Shown here piece by piece: positions 26,485 to 35,248 of a stretch of 64,000 nucleotides of DNA (positions within the stretch are counted from its first letter, which is position 1; each line of letters opens with the position of its first letter). Position numbers and translations under genes: made by a program. A model generated the notes under the pieces. That model did no database searches. It worked only from the letters and a program-made list of their open reading frames with translations, and was not told the DNA's origin. Location of the stretch: the NCBI RefSeq assembly GCF_946479755.1, contig NZ_CAMLHC010000020.1, positions 1 to 64,000 of the forward strand, written 5' to 3'. Source of the stretch: an uncultured Chitinophaga sp. GTDB lineage: Bacteria > Bacteroidota > Bacteroidia > Chitinophagales > Chitinophagaceae.

Positions 26485-26744
26485 GCTTTGGCGGTTTGTT
26501 GGGCAACAATAAATTCCGCCATGGAACGGATGGAGTAAAAAATCTCCGGTCCCTGTTCAGGGTTGGCGATACGGATATTATAATGCTGTTGCAGCAATAC
26601 GATCAGTTCCAGCGCATCGATAGAATCGAGACCCAGCCCTTCTTTAAACAGCGGCTCATCGTTGCCGATGCTTTCCGGTGTTACTTCCTGCAAATTCAAT
26701 TGTTCGATGATCTGTTTTTTCAGATCTGCCATCAGCTGTTCCAT
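26481..26744 (-). CDS. Acyl carrier protein
   Basis: An 87-aa ACP with the phosphopantetheine site GLGLDSIDALEL (Ser41). The predicted four-helix pattern and acidic centre are normal. It carries intermediates for the adjacent ketosynthase. The second ACP of the cluster is at 33579-33836 and is clearly divergent from it, suggesting separate duties such as starter loading versus extension. Confidence 0.93.
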   Translation of the reverse strand: MEQLMADLKKQIIEQLNLQEVTPESIGNDEPLFKEGLGLDSIDALELIVLLQQHYNIRIANPEQGPEIFYSIRSMAEFIVAQQTAKA

Positions 26745-26751
26745 GACGATT

Positions 26752-26790
26752 TTGATATTTTGATATTTGTTATTTAGATATTTTATAAAG
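26752..26790. repeat. GATATTTTGATAT repeat copy
   Basis: TTTTGATATTTTGATATTTG with further GATATTTT words between the ACP start and the upstream gene's stop. Related copies are at 22141-22168 and in the hairpin at 45963-46004. Confidence 0.5.
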
Positions 26791-27396
26791 CTCGTTCAGC
26801 GCAGCGGCTGTCAACGGCCGGGCCTGCCCACGCGGCGTTTTTTCCGCCAGGAACAACGCTACTTCGTAGTCTTCACCCATTACTTCCACCCAGCCGCAGA
26901 GGCAAGCCTGTAACGGTGTGGTAGCGAGCAGTTGCGCAGGGTAGCTGCTCATCAGCTCCGGGTCGAAGTTTTCAGACACGAAGAAGGTATTCTCTCCTTT
27001 AAAACCATGCCGGATGCAGATTTCCCCCATCACAATGTTGGGAAGGGTATATACAAAAAGCGCCGGACTGGCGATCTCCTTCACAGTGGCATAGTAACGG
27101 ATATCTGTATCCAGGCTGCCACTGCGGTTGGACAACACCATGCCTACGGCTTCCGGCGGCAGCGCCTGTACAGGCGTGTGTTTGAACAGCACCTCCGCTG
27201 CCAGCCATCCCAGTTTGCTGAGGGCGTCCATTTTATGGAACTTGGGATACTGCCCGGAAAACCGGTCATACCCCGCCCGCAACCATTCCTGTAAGTCCAT
27301 GCCCCGGTCTGCTTCCCACAGCAATGCACCGTTCAACCAGATGCCGTGGTCCCTGATAATACAACTTCCTGTAATATATGCTTCCGCGCTATTCAA
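26770..27396 (-). CDS. Truncated ketosynthase-like protein
   Basis: A 208-aa protein, read from TTG 27396 because no ATG or GTG fits; it overlaps the halogenase-like gene by 8 nt. The stretch SPALFVYTLPNIVMGEICIR followed by HGFKGEN resembles the ketosynthase N-terminal domain, but the protein is half the normal length and the active-site Cys position reads ENTFFVSENFD. It should not condense by itself. Similar short KS-like proteins occur in aryl-polyene clusters, so it is probably a real subunit rather than decay. Role unknown. Confidence 0.65.
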   Translation of the reverse strand: MNSAEAYITGSCIIRDHGIWLNGALLWEADRGMDLQEWLRAGYDRFSGQYPKFHKMDALSKLGWLAAEVLFKHTPVQALPPEAVGMVLSNRSGSLDTDIRYYATVKEIASPALFVYTLPNIVMGEICIRHGFKGENTFFVSENFDPELMSSYPAQLLATTPLQACLCGWVEVMGEDYEVALFLAEKTPRGQARPLTAAALNELYKISK

Positions 27397-28645
27397 TCTC
27401 TGAACTGCTTTTTAATTTTTCTGTTAATTCTATGGTCCTGGCCAGCCGCTTCAGGGCCGTGTCGTGATTTTTTACAAACGGGTTGCTCATATCCCAGACA
27501 TATCCCGCCAGTACGGAACAGATCTGTCCTTTGATCACCGGGTCTGCGTCTTTCTTGAAGAAGATGGTGTCCAGCGTACCTTCGTACCATGCCATTACGT
27601 AAGAACGGAAGGTGTTGACCCCCTGCAGGGTGGGCTCCATATATTCTTTCTCCCAGTCCACTTCTTCTCCGCGCAGCTTTTTGATGACCAGTTTAGCAGC
27701 CGTTTGGCTGGAAACGCAGGCCAAAGTTACGCCAGAAGAGAAAATCGGGTCCAAAAATTCTGTCACGTTGCCGGTCAGCACAAAACCATCTCCGTAAAAC
27801 TTATCGGTGGTGGCGGACCAGGACTGGAGCACCCTTGGCTCAAATACCAGTTCCACATCCCGGAAACGCTCGCGGGTATAGGGTTCTGCTTCCAGCAGGG
27901 CGCGGTATACTTCCTCGTCGTTACCGGGGTACTGGGCAAAAAATTCAGGATCACCCACAAAACCGAGGGAGGTAACGCCGGTGGAGAACGGAATGATCCA
28001 GATCCAGACACCTTTTTTGTGTACCACTGCCGTGATACGGTTAGGTTCGTCGGCCATAGAGCGGCGCGTATCTACCGTATGGGAGAAGAGTGCTTTGCGG
28101 GGCTGGAGGTTGGAATTTTTTTCCAGGTTGAACAAACGGGGAATCACGCGGCCGTAACCGCTCCCATCCACGATAAAGCGGGCTTCGATGGTAGATTTGT
28201 TCCCGTCTTTATCTTCTATCGTTGTCACGGAATCAGATCCGTTAAAACGTATGTCCGTTACCGTAGTTTCATACGCTACCGGCACACCCATACTTTCCAC
28301 TGTATCCGCCAGTGTTTTATCAAAATCGGCCCTGGTCACCTGCCAGGTCCAGGTCCAGCCCGGCGTATATTGCTCTTTGAACGTAAAATCACAGAGGGCG
28401 TCGCCTTTCACGAACTTGGCGCCGAATTTTTCCTGAAAACCTTTGGCTTTGATGGCATCGATGAAACCGGCTTCGTTGAGCGCCTCCATACTGCGTGGCA
28501 GCAGGCTTTCTCCGATCACGAACCGGGGAAATTTCATCTTCTCCACGATTTTCACCCTGTAGCCTGCCTGGTGGATAATAGACGCCGCTACTGTACCGGC
28601 AGGTCCCGCACCTATCACTAAAACATCTACTTGTTCAGTTTTCAT
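27389..28645 (-). CDS. FAD-dependent halogenase-like oxidoreductase
   Basis: A 418-aa flavoprotein with GAGPAG at 12-17 for FAD binding, GESLLP at 45-50, and WIWIIP at 214-219, which fits the WxWxIP signature of flavin-dependent halogenases. Lys73 in EKFGAKF lies where the halogenase active-site lysine is expected. Chlorinated flexirubins are known, so ring chlorination is a reasonable guess. A hydroxylase or other monooxygenase using the same fold is the alternative. The gene sits between the methyltransferase and the short KS-like gene. Confidence 0.75.
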   Translation of the reverse strand: MKTEQVDVLVIGAGPAGTVAASIIHQAGYRVKIVEKMKFPRFVIGESLLPRSMEALNEAGFIDAIKAKGFQEKFGAKFVKGDALCDFTFKEQYTPGWTWTWQVTRADFDKTLADTVESMGVPVAYETTVTDIRFNGSDSVTTIEDKDGNKSTIEARFIVDGSGYGRVIPRLFNLEKNSNLQPRKALFSHTVDTRRSMADEPNRITAVVHKKGVWIWIIPFSTGVTSLGFVGDPEFFAQYPGNDEEVYRALLEAEPYTRERFRDVELVFEPRVLQSWSATTDKFYGDGFVLTGNVTEFLDPIFSSGVTLACVSSQTAAKLVIKKLRGEEVDWEKEYMEPTLQGVNTFRSYVMAWYEGTLDTIFFKKDADPVIKGQICSVLAGYVWDMSNPFVKNHDTALKRLARTIELTEKLKSSSEIE

Positions 28646-28684
28646 ACGGTAAAATTTTTTCGATTTTGGAATTTGGGGATGGGT

Positions 28685-29746
28685 TTATGGTTTTTTAACT
28701 TTTAACAACGTATAGTTGAGCCCCATCTTGTCGTTCTCTTCGGCCACTACCAGTCCCGCATCGGTGATGCATTTAAAGAAGTCGTCGGTATGGTACATCT
28801 GGCTGTTACCATTGGCCATAGCGGTAAAATACAGGGATGTCTGCTGGAGGCAGAAAGCTGCTGATTTAAACTGCTGGCGGTTCCAGAATGGTTCCAGGAT
28901 GTAGATGGTACCGTTGTCGTTGAGCGCTTCGCGGCAACGGGAGAGGATAGACACGATTTCCGCTTCGGAGAAACAGTCGAGGAACTGGCTCATCCAGATG
29001 GCATCAAAGCCTTTAGGGAAGGGGATCTCTTCGTGCAGGATGTTGGCGATGTGGAAATGCACGCGGTCTGCCACACCGGCATCTTTCATTTTCTGCTGTG
29101 CAATGTTGGCCTGGCCGGGAATATCGAAGATGGTCACTTCTACTTCGGGGTCCTTGGCGGTGCAGGCCAGCGCCCATTTACCGGTATTACCACCGATATC
29201 GAGCAGGCGTTTGGGTTTATTTTCGAAAACGATGTCCAGCGCACCGGGGGTGGCGAGGTCGGAATAGTAGTGGTCGAAGTCGAACCAGCTCTTACCGACG
29301 GCCGGCGGCAGCAGCGACAGGCCCGGATAGATGGTATCCCAGGGACCCAGTTCTTTCAGTCCTTCCGGTTTACCGTTGCGCAGGCTGTCCTCCAGGTGAT
29401 ACATGCCTTTGTAGCAGATATCCTGCGTAAAGTCCATGTTGATACGGGTCAGCTGATCGTGCAGGATAAAGTAGCCTGTTTTGGTCAGCGTATATTTTTT
29501 ATCGTTCACGATCACCAGTTCCATTCCCAAACCGGCTTCCAGCAATACTCTTACTGCGTAGCGGTTCATATTGGTTTTTTCCATTATCTCCTCAATGGTG
29601 ATGCCCGCAGATCCACTGTCACTCACTGCTTTCAGAATGCCCATGTCTCGCAGCGCCCTCGTAGCCTGGAAAGCTATCGGAGCGAAGGCCAGCCATAATG
29701 CTGCTTCTTTTGCCTGTAATGCTGTTTTCGTTTCCTTGTTAAACAT
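28685..29746 (-). CDS. SAM-dependent methyltransferase (O-methyltransferase-type architecture)
   Basis: A 353-aa class I methyltransferase with an N-terminal winged-helix dimerisation domain (about 20-100; ITIEEIMEKTNMNRYAVRVL) and a C-terminal SAM domain (LLDIGGNTGKWALAC, EVTIFDIPGQ, FDAIWMSQFLDCFS). This is the layout of plant-type and antibiotic O-methyltransferases. In aryl-polyene and flexirubin biosynthesis a methyl group is placed on the aryl ring; whether this enzyme does C- or O-methylation cannot be read from sequence. Confidence 0.85.
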   Translation of the reverse strand: MFNKETKTALQAKEAALWLAFAPIAFQATRALRDMGILKAVSDSGSAGITIEEIMEKTNMNRYAVRVLLEAGLGMELVIVNDKKYTLTKTGYFILHDQLTRINMDFTQDICYKGMYHLEDSLRNGKPEGLKELGPWDTIYPGLSLLPPAVGKSWFDFDHYYSDLATPGALDIVFENKPKRLLDIGGNTGKWALACTAKDPEVEVTIFDIPGQANIAQQKMKDAGVADRVHFHIANILHEEIPFPKGFDAIWMSQFLDCFSEAEIVSILSRCREALNDNGTIYILEPFWNRQQFKSAAFCLQQTSLYFTAMANGNSQMYHTDDFFKCITDAGLVVAEENDKMGLNYTLLKVKKP

Positions 29747-29797
29747 AAATCGACTTTAGAGAATGACGGACGGGGGGATGTTGTCCCTGCCCGGCCG

Positions 29798-30937
29798 TTA
29801 CTTTTTACTGAATATCATAGCTGCGTTGCAACCGCCGAACCCGGACACTGTTTTAAGGAAGTGGCGGGACGGCTGATGGCGCAGGGTGTTGCTAACGTTG
29901 ACAGGCATACTCACACCGGGTGTTTCGTATCCTTTGGTGGGCAGTATAACGCCGGTTTTCATGGCTTTTATACTGATGATGGCTTCCACCAGCCCGGCGG
30001 CGCCGAGGGTGTGGCCATAGTAGCCTTTGAGGCTGTTGACCGGTACTGCCGCCAGTCCCGCGTGATGCAGGGCTTTGGCTTCCATTTCATCGTTGTACAG
30101 CGTGGCGGTACCGTGTGCTGATACAAACCCGATATCTTCCGGTTGCAGGCCGCTGCCGCTGAGGGCCAGTTGCATGGCTGAAGCCAGCTCCAGGCCGGTA
30201 CGGGAAGGGCCGGAAATATGATTGGCGTCGTTGCTGATAGCACCGGCGCCCAACAGGATGTCCGCGTTGTGCGGTTCTTTACTGAGGACCATGGTGGCGG
30301 CGGCCTCTCCCAGCGATACCCCGGTACGGCCGGCATCGAAAGGCCGGCAGGGTACTGCGCTTACGGCCTGGAATGACTGGAAGCCGGACAGTACAAAGCG
30401 AGTAAGCACATCGGCGCCGGTGACCACCACGTGATCGTATTGCCCCGAAGCGATCAGGCGCTGACCTGTTAAGATTGCCACCAGGCCGGATATACAGGCA
30501 CTGCTGACTACCAGCGGCGTATTCACGGCGCCCAGGCGGGCCGCTATTTTACGCGCCGTAGCGGCAGGTTGCAGCTGCTCCCGTGGCGGCGTCACCCCTT
30601 CTTCCTGCTGCTCCAGCAGTTCGATATTACCTTTGGTAGTGGAAATAATCAGCCCTGTGCGGGGGTCCGACAGCCGGATGTCCGTATGTGACAACGCTTC
30701 CGTAACGGAAGCGATCACCAGCTGTTCAAATTTCGTATAGTCTTCTAAGTTAAGTCCTTGAATGGCTTTCTGCAGCAGCTCATGGGGTATCATAGCGCCA
30801 TGAAAAGGTGCAGGGCCGTAGTCTTCACGGTCCTGTAAACGGATGCCGCTATTGCCCCGGATGACCTGTTCGAAGTTTTCATCCGTATTCACGCCCAGCG
30901 GCCCAACAATATTATCTGCAACTACAAAGACCATCAT
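29798..30937 (-). CDS. Beta-ketoacyl-ACP synthase
   Basis: A 379-aa condensing enzyme with an intact catalytic set: VVSSACISGLVA (Cys148), VSAHGTATLYND and YYGHTLGAAG. It is the second complete ketosynthase of the cluster and shorter at the N-terminus than FabF. It may prime the chain with the aryl starter or extend it. It follows the thioesterase by 7 nt. Confidence 0.9.
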   Translation of the reverse strand: MMVFVVADNIVGPLGVNTDENFEQVIRGNSGIRLQDREDYGPAPFHGAMIPHELLQKAIQGLNLEDYTKFEQLVIASVTEALSHTDIRLSDPRTGLIISTTKGNIELLEQQEEGVTPPREQLQPAATARKIAARLGAVNTPLVVSSACISGLVAILTGQRLIASGQYDHVVVTGADVLTRFVLSGFQSFQAVSAVPCRPFDAGRTGVSLGEAAATMVLSKEPHNADILLGAGAISNDANHISGPSRTGLELASAMQLALSGSGLQPEDIGFVSAHGTATLYNDEMEAKALHHAGLAAVPVNSLKGYYGHTLGAAGLVEAIISIKAMKTGVILPTKGYETPGVSMPVNVSNTLRHQPSRHFLKTVSGFGGCNAAMIFSKK

Positions 30938-30944
30938 CCATTAT

Positions 30945-31373
30945 CTAAAGGTGGTTATACAAGTGTCTTTTTTTCCAATCGTTAAAGAAAGCCGGGGTTG
31001 TCAGCTGCAGCAGCTCAGTTTCTTTGTCCAGGAAGACCTGTACGGAAGAGCCTTTTGCGATGATTTCACCGGTAGCGGGATTGGAAAGCACGTATTCAAA
31101 TCTGATCTTTGCCGCGAGGTCGTCCACAAAAGTGGTGGCTACCTTCACGCGGTCGCCATAACGCAGCGGACGTTTATAATCGCACTGTATATTCACCACC
31201 GGCGCTGTAAATCCGGCATTAAAAATATCCAGGTAACGCAAAGCATACTTTTCACCGAAAGCCTCTCTTCCGTCTTCAAAATACCGCACATAGTGGCCAT
31301 GCCATACTATGCTCAGTGAATCCACTTCGTTAAACTTCACCGGAAATTCGGTGCATTCGGTTATAGCGTCCAT
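30945..31373 (-). CDS. Acyl-CoA/ACP thioesterase (4HBT hot-dog, ApeK-like)
   Basis: A 142-aa hot-dog thioesterase of the YbgC/4-hydroxybenzoyl-CoA type. The conserved region VKFNEVDSLSIVWHGHYVRY contains Glu and the usual WHGHY motif, with Asp replacing part of the common D-x-x-G-x-V-x-x pattern. In the cluster it probably releases the polyene acid from the ACP, or edits stalled chains. Its position matches ApeK-type genes. Confidence 0.87.
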   Translation of the reverse strand: MDAITECTEFPVKFNEVDSLSIVWHGHYVRYFEDGREAFGEKYALRYLDIFNAGFTAPVVNIQCDYKRPLRYGDRVKVATTFVDDLAAKIRFEYVLSNPATGEIIAKGSSVQVFLDKETELLQLTTPAFFNDWKKRHLYNHL

Positions 31374-31386
31374 ATCTATTCTTTAG

Positions 31387-31461
31387 AATTACGAATTACA
31401 AATTACGATTACGAACCCGAAGTATTTCCCATTCGTCATTCGTAATTTGTAATTCGTAATT
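31387..31461. repeat. 22-bp perfect inverted repeat in the operon
   Basis: AATTACGAATTACAAATTACGA at 31387-31408 pairs perfectly with 31440-31461, with a 31-nt loop that itself can pair (ACGAA 31411-31415 with TTCGT 31432-31436). It lies between two cotranscribed genes and is built of the same ATTACGAAT word found in other gaps of this window. There is no U-run, so a processing or stability role, or a mobile repeat, is more likely than termination. Confidence 0.8.
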
Positions 31462-31466
31462 GACGA

Positions 31467-32192
31467 TTATCCTTTCTTCTTCGGCGCTTTCTTGGCTTTG
31501 TCTTCTTTTGCCACGGCCGTTTTAGTGTCTTTCTTCGGTGCTACCGGCACTTCTTCCACAGGATCTTTCGCGTCGGCATATTTTTCTTTCAGCTTTTTGT
31601 AGTCGATGTGTTCCAGCACTTTGTGTACGGTGTAAGCCCAATAGTTACGGAAACCGAAGCCTTGTGCTTTACCGGTCATACGTTCTGTCATGAGCACGTT
31701 GCGGGTGCCCATATCTACTACGGTAACGTACATGGCGGCTTCTTTTTCTGTTTTGCTCATGGCTTCCATGACAAACAGTACGCCAATGCCTTTTTTATCG
31801 CCGAATTTGTAGCCTTTCACCAGTTTGGTGATGTCTTCCGGCTTCAGGCGGTTGTAGTCGGCAGTGTTTTCCGACTTCATTTTGTCGATGTTGATATCAG
31901 CATTCCGCTCGTTGGTTTCGCTAAGATCGAACTCTACGCTGGAGCGGTGGAAGGCGCCCTTCACATCGTATTTTTTGGGCTCATTTCTGATCACATCGTT
32001 GATACCGGCGAAGTGGCGGTTGATATCTGCGGCGGCGGCGTCACCGAGCAGGCGGGCCTGGGTGAAATCCACCCCCAGCCAGATAAACGGGGTATCTGTA
32101 TTTTCCAGGAAATTTTTCAGTTTCTGGGCGTGCATAGTCCCGATAAAGCAGCTACAGATAAGGATGGTCAGGGTAAAAACTTTACGGATCAT
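31467..32192 (-). CDS. Secreted cluster protein with Lys-rich tail, function unknown
   Basis: A 241-aa protein with signal peptide MIRKVFTLTILICSCFIGTMHAQ. The mature domain (about 24-205) has no motif I can name; landmarks are TPFIWLGVDFTQARLLGD and FGFRNYWAYTVHKVLEHIDY. The last 35 residues are a low-complexity Lys/Ala/Pro/Glu tail (APKKDTKTAVAKEDKAKKAP). It stands 6 nt after the dehydratase, so it is part of the pigment operon. An envelope-side role in pigment delivery is possible but speculative. Confidence 0.72.
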   Translation of the reverse strand: MIRKVFTLTILICSCFIGTMHAQKLKNFLENTDTPFIWLGVDFTQARLLGDAAAADINRHFAGINDVIRNEPKKYDVKGAFHRSSVEFDLSETNERNADINIDKMKSENTADYNRLKPEDITKLVKGYKFGDKKGIGVLFVMEAMSKTEKEAAMYVTVVDMGTRNVLMTERMTGKAQGFGFRNYWAYTVHKVLEHIDYKKLKEKYADAKDPVEEVPVAPKKDTKTAVAKEDKAKKAPKKKG

Positions 32193-32198
32193 AATTTT

Positions 32199-32627
32199 TT
32201 ATTTATTAAGGGGGTTGATGAAAATTTTCATTTCACACTGAGCCATCACTCTGCCGTCGTACATCACTTTTCCGGTCACCATAGTGGCATTAAACACTTC
32301 TCCTCCTATTTCCGTAGTGGTTTCGATGGTTTGTCCGGCGGGTGGCAGTTCAAATATCTCGAGGTTATTCACAGCGCCGATAAAACCCAGCGGCACGGGG
32401 CTGTTTTCCTGTTTGGCGATGTAACCGATGCGGGCGGCGGCGGTCTGGGCTATATTTTCCATGAGGCCCGGGGGCAGGAGCACGCCGTTTTCCACAAATA
32501 CGTTATCGGGTGCAATATGCAGGGCGGTACGGGTTTTCGGGCCGTCCACTTCCAGGATGCCACTGATCATGACAATCGGTGTACGCTGGGGGATGTAAGC
32601 AGTAATATCGTCTGAATGAATGAACAT
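32199..32627 (-). CDS. ApeP-like 3-hydroxyacyl-ACP dehydratase
   Basis: A hot-dog protein of 142 aa from ATG 32627 (a GTG 6 nt upstream is possible). The pattern YIPQRTPIVMISGIL, then NGVLLPPGLMENIAQTAAAR with the active-site Glu in MENIAQ, is that of ApeP-type dehydratases, distinct from the FabZ-like enzyme at 21781-22143. It would dehydrate beta-hydroxy intermediates of the polyene. The 71-nt gap to the acyltransferase gene upstream shows no clear promoter. Confidence 0.85.
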   Translation of the reverse strand: MFIHSDDITAYIPQRTPIVMISGILEVDGPKTRTALHIAPDNVFVENGVLLPPGLMENIAQTAAARIGYIAKQENSPVPLGFIGAVNNLEIFELPPAGQTIETTTEIGGEVFNATMVTGKVMYDGRVMAQCEMKIFINPLNK

Positions 32628-32703
32628 CTGCACAAGTTATTATTTATAGACAAAACACGAAATAAATTGAATTCCTCGACATTATTAAGCGTAAATACAC
32701 GGA

Positions 32704-33579
32704 TTATTCCCAAAAATCATAATAGTTGAACCATTGCTCCGGGTAACGGTGGATTTTTTCCTCCAGCAAAACCGTGAAATCAGTCACGGCTGTTTCAATA
32801 CCCTGTTGACGGCGGCCATGGTAGGTGCGTGGCTCCGTTGCGTAAAAATGATAATGGGTGGCTGTTTCTTTGAAGGCGAACACCACGCATACGGGTACCC
32901 GGAAAGTGGCGGCCAGCAGGAAAGGGCCCATAGGGAAGCGGGCGTCATGGCCCAACAGTGGGGCGGTCACGGTTTTATTGCCCGGCAGAAAACGGTCGGC
33001 ATGCATACATACCAGCTCCTGGTTGCTCAGGGCTTCGTTGATGGCGTAAATATGCGACAGGTCGTCTTTGATCACGATGATATTCACATTCCGGTCGCCG
33101 GTTACGGAAGACAGGTATTCTTTGATACGCTGGTGCTCCCCGTCGAACATGACAATATTAATACGGGTCTGCAGCCGTTTAAACAGATGCCCGGCCACTT
33201 CCCAGTTGCCCAGGTGTGCGCTCAGCATAATACCGCCGCGTCCTCCGGCCACCATCCCGCGCAGATGATGTTCCCCGTCAAAATCGAATGTAAACTTGTT
33301 GGCCATATCCGCCATAACGACAATCTTATCGATCAGCGTCTGTCCGAATATATAATAGTTACGGTACAGGCAGCGTAAAGACTTCCACCTGCCATAGCCT
33401 ATTTTGGTATGAAAGTATTGATAGATGGGTTTGGAAGAGCTCCAGGAAAATAAAAAGTAATAAAAAGCGACAAATCTCAACAGAAAATAAGCAGGGTGAA
33501 CACCTCCATATCGTAATATGAAAATAAAAATACTGTAACCCAGCTTATTTCCTTTTGACTTTCCCTGCCAGGATGGCAT
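32704..33579 (-). CDS. LpxL/HtrB-type lysophospholipid acyltransferase
   Basis: A 291-aa membrane-associated acyltransferase. The first 45 residues are hydrophobic, followed by the LPLAT signature GIMLSAHLGNWEVAG (HxxxxE-type catalytic motif with His and Glu) and VCMHADRFLPGNKTV. LpxL-type enzymes move acyl groups from ACP onto lipid acceptors. Here it may attach the polyene acyl chain from its ACP to a lipid or resorcinol acceptor. Its ATG shares one base with the ACP stop (TAATG), implying translational coupling. Confidence 0.87.
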   Translation of the reverse strand: MPSWQGKSKGNKLGYSIFIFILRYGGVHPAYFLLRFVAFYYFLFSWSSSKPIYQYFHTKIGYGRWKSLRCLYRNYYIFGQTLIDKIVVMADMANKFTFDFDGEHHLRGMVAGGRGGIMLSAHLGNWEVAGHLFKRLQTRINIVMFDGEHQRIKEYLSSVTGDRNVNIIVIKDDLSHIYAINEALSNQELVCMHADRFLPGNKTVTAPLLGHDARFPMGPFLLAATFRVPVCVVFAFKETATHYHFYATEPRTYHGRRQQGIETAVTDFTVLLEEKIHRYPEQWFNYYDFWE

Positions 33580-33836
33580 TATACCAGTTCTTTTTGTTGA
33601 ACACGAGCCGTTACATAATCGTAGAAATCCTGGAAGGTAACGATAGACTGGAAGTCTTCCGGTTTTACTTTAAAACCGAAATTATCTTCAATCACCACCA
33701 CCATGTCAATATAATCCAGGCTGTCGAGATCCAGCGTAGATTTGAGGTTAGCTTCAGGTTTAATGTCCGTGGGGTTCGCTTCAAACTCCTCCACCAGAAA
33801 CTTGTTCGTAACAGTTATTATTTCCTTGATATCCAT
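33579..33836 (-). CDS. Acyl carrier protein
   Basis: An 85-aa ACP with the site LDLDSLDYIDMVV (Ser39 for phosphopantetheine). Highly acidic, normal length. Directly followed by the LpxL-like acyltransferase with a 1-nt overlap, which suggests that this ACP delivers the chain to that enzyme. Confidence 0.94.
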   Translation of the reverse strand: MDIKEIITVTNKFLVEEFEANPTDIKPEANLKSTLDLDSLDYIDMVVVIEDNFGFKVKPEDFQSIVTFQDFYDYVTARVQQKELV

Positions 33837-34008
33837 AAATGTGCGAATCAGATATAGGTCGTTTTAAAATAATTTATAGCGGTTAATCTTACCCAATCCT
33901 GATTTTATCCTTCAAAGTTAAAACATTTACAGAATTTGGTTATTTGCTTATCTGCTTATTTTCTGACACCGGGCCTTTTAATAAGCAAATCCGCTGATAG
34001 CCAAATTC

Positions 34009-35235
34009 CTACATTCCGGTCCATTTCCTGACGATGAGGGACGAGTTGGTGCCCCCAAAGCCGAAAGAGTTCGACAAAAATATATTAAATTTTTTATCTA
34101 TAGTCTTTGTAGTGATATTCAGTTTGGCCGCATCTCCGTCCGGATTTTCCAGGTTGATGTTGGGGGCGATAAAATCGTTTTGCATCATCAGCATGGAGTA
34201 AACGATTTCGCTGGCGCCGGCCATCCAGCATTCGTGGCCGGTCATGGACTTGGTGGAGCTGACGTACGGATTGGAGGCGCCAAACACTTCGTAGATGGCG
34301 CTGGCCTCACTGGCGTCTCCGGCCGGTGTGGACGTTGCGTGCGCGTTGATATATTCGATATCCGCTGCTTTCAGGCCTGCATCCTGCAAAGCGATTTGCA
34401 GGGAACGCACGGGGCCGTCCACAGTGGGATTGGAGATATGGCTGCCATTGGAGGAAAATCCGTAACCCATTACTTCGCCGAGGATGGTAGCGCCCCTGCG
34501 TTGGGCGGATTCCAGGCTTTCCAGGATCACGGTAGCGGCGCCGCCGCTGGGCACCAGGCCGTCGCGGTCGCGGTCAAAAGGCCGGGAAGCCCGGGCCGGA
34601 TCGTTTTCACGGACGGAGAACGCGGCGATGGCATCGAAATTACCCATTGCATATACGTTCACTTCCTGCGCGCCGCCACAGATCACGGCATCCTGCATAC
34701 CGTTGCGGATAAACATATAGCCGAGGCCGATAGCATGGGAACCGCTGGCGCAGGCTGCGCTCACGGTGAAGTTAACGCCCCGCAGTTTAAAAATAGTGGC
34801 CAGGTTCATGTTCACGGTAGAGTTCATAGTCTGGAACACGGAGCCGGAACCTACCAGCATGGTGTCTTTCTTCTCCCGCATGATGTCATTGGCCTCCACT
34901 ACCGGTTTGGCCGAGCTGTCGTTGCCGTACAACAGGCCCACCGGGGTTTTATCAATATAGTCCTGGTCCATTCCCGCCTGGGCAAGTGCCTCACGGGTGG
35001 CCATATACGCAAATTCTGCCTGTTCGGGCATCATCAGCCTTGCGCGGCGGTCCAGCAGCCCTTTCAGTTCAGGGCGCTCCAGGTAGCCGGTCAGGCCGGA
35101 ACGGTAGCCGAACGCCTTACGCTCCGGGTCCAGTACAATACCGGATTTGCCCTTATACAATGAATCCCTTACCTCCTGCATATCTTTACCGATGCAGGAG
35201 TAGATTCCCATTCCAGTGATCACGACTCGGTTCAT
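34009..35235 (-). CDS. Beta-ketoacyl-ACP synthase (FabF-like)
   Basis: A 408-aa KAS I/II enzyme with the complete triad: VSAACASGSHAIG (Cys162), INAHATSTPAGD (His299) and SMTGHECWMAGA (His334). The C-terminal SNSFGFGGTNSSL is standard. It follows the ketoreductase by 13 nt. This is the cluster's most FabF-like ketosynthase and a good candidate for the main chain-extending enzyme. Confidence 0.93.
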   Translation of the reverse strand: MNRVVITGMGIYSCIGKDMQEVRDSLYKGKSGIVLDPERKAFGYRSGLTGYLERPELKGLLDRRARLMMPEQAEFAYMATREALAQAGMDQDYIDKTPVGLLYGNDSSAKPVVEANDIMREKKDTMLVGSGSVFQTMNSTVNMNLATIFKLRGVNFTVSAACASGSHAIGLGYMFIRNGMQDAVICGGAQEVNVYAMGNFDAIAAFSVRENDPARASRPFDRDRDGLVPSGGAATVILESLESAQRRGATILGEVMGYGFSSNGSHISNPTVDGPVRSLQIALQDAGLKAADIEYINAHATSTPAGDASEASAIYEVFGASNPYVSSTKSMTGHECWMAGASEIVYSMLMMQNDFIAPNINLENPDGDAAKLNITTKTIDKKFNIFLSNSFGFGGTNSSLIVRKWTGM

Positions 35236-35248
35236 GTATAAACTGCTT

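Noticed and set aside
27464..28621. 385-codon plus-strand open frame
   Set aside because: Antisense to the halogenase-like gene over its whole length.
34009..35235. Possible DarB for this ketosynthase or the others
   Set aside because: All complete ketosynthases here are KAS I/II type (Cys-His-His with GHT motif); DarB is a KAS III-type enzyme with a Cys-His-Asn active site, which I do not see.
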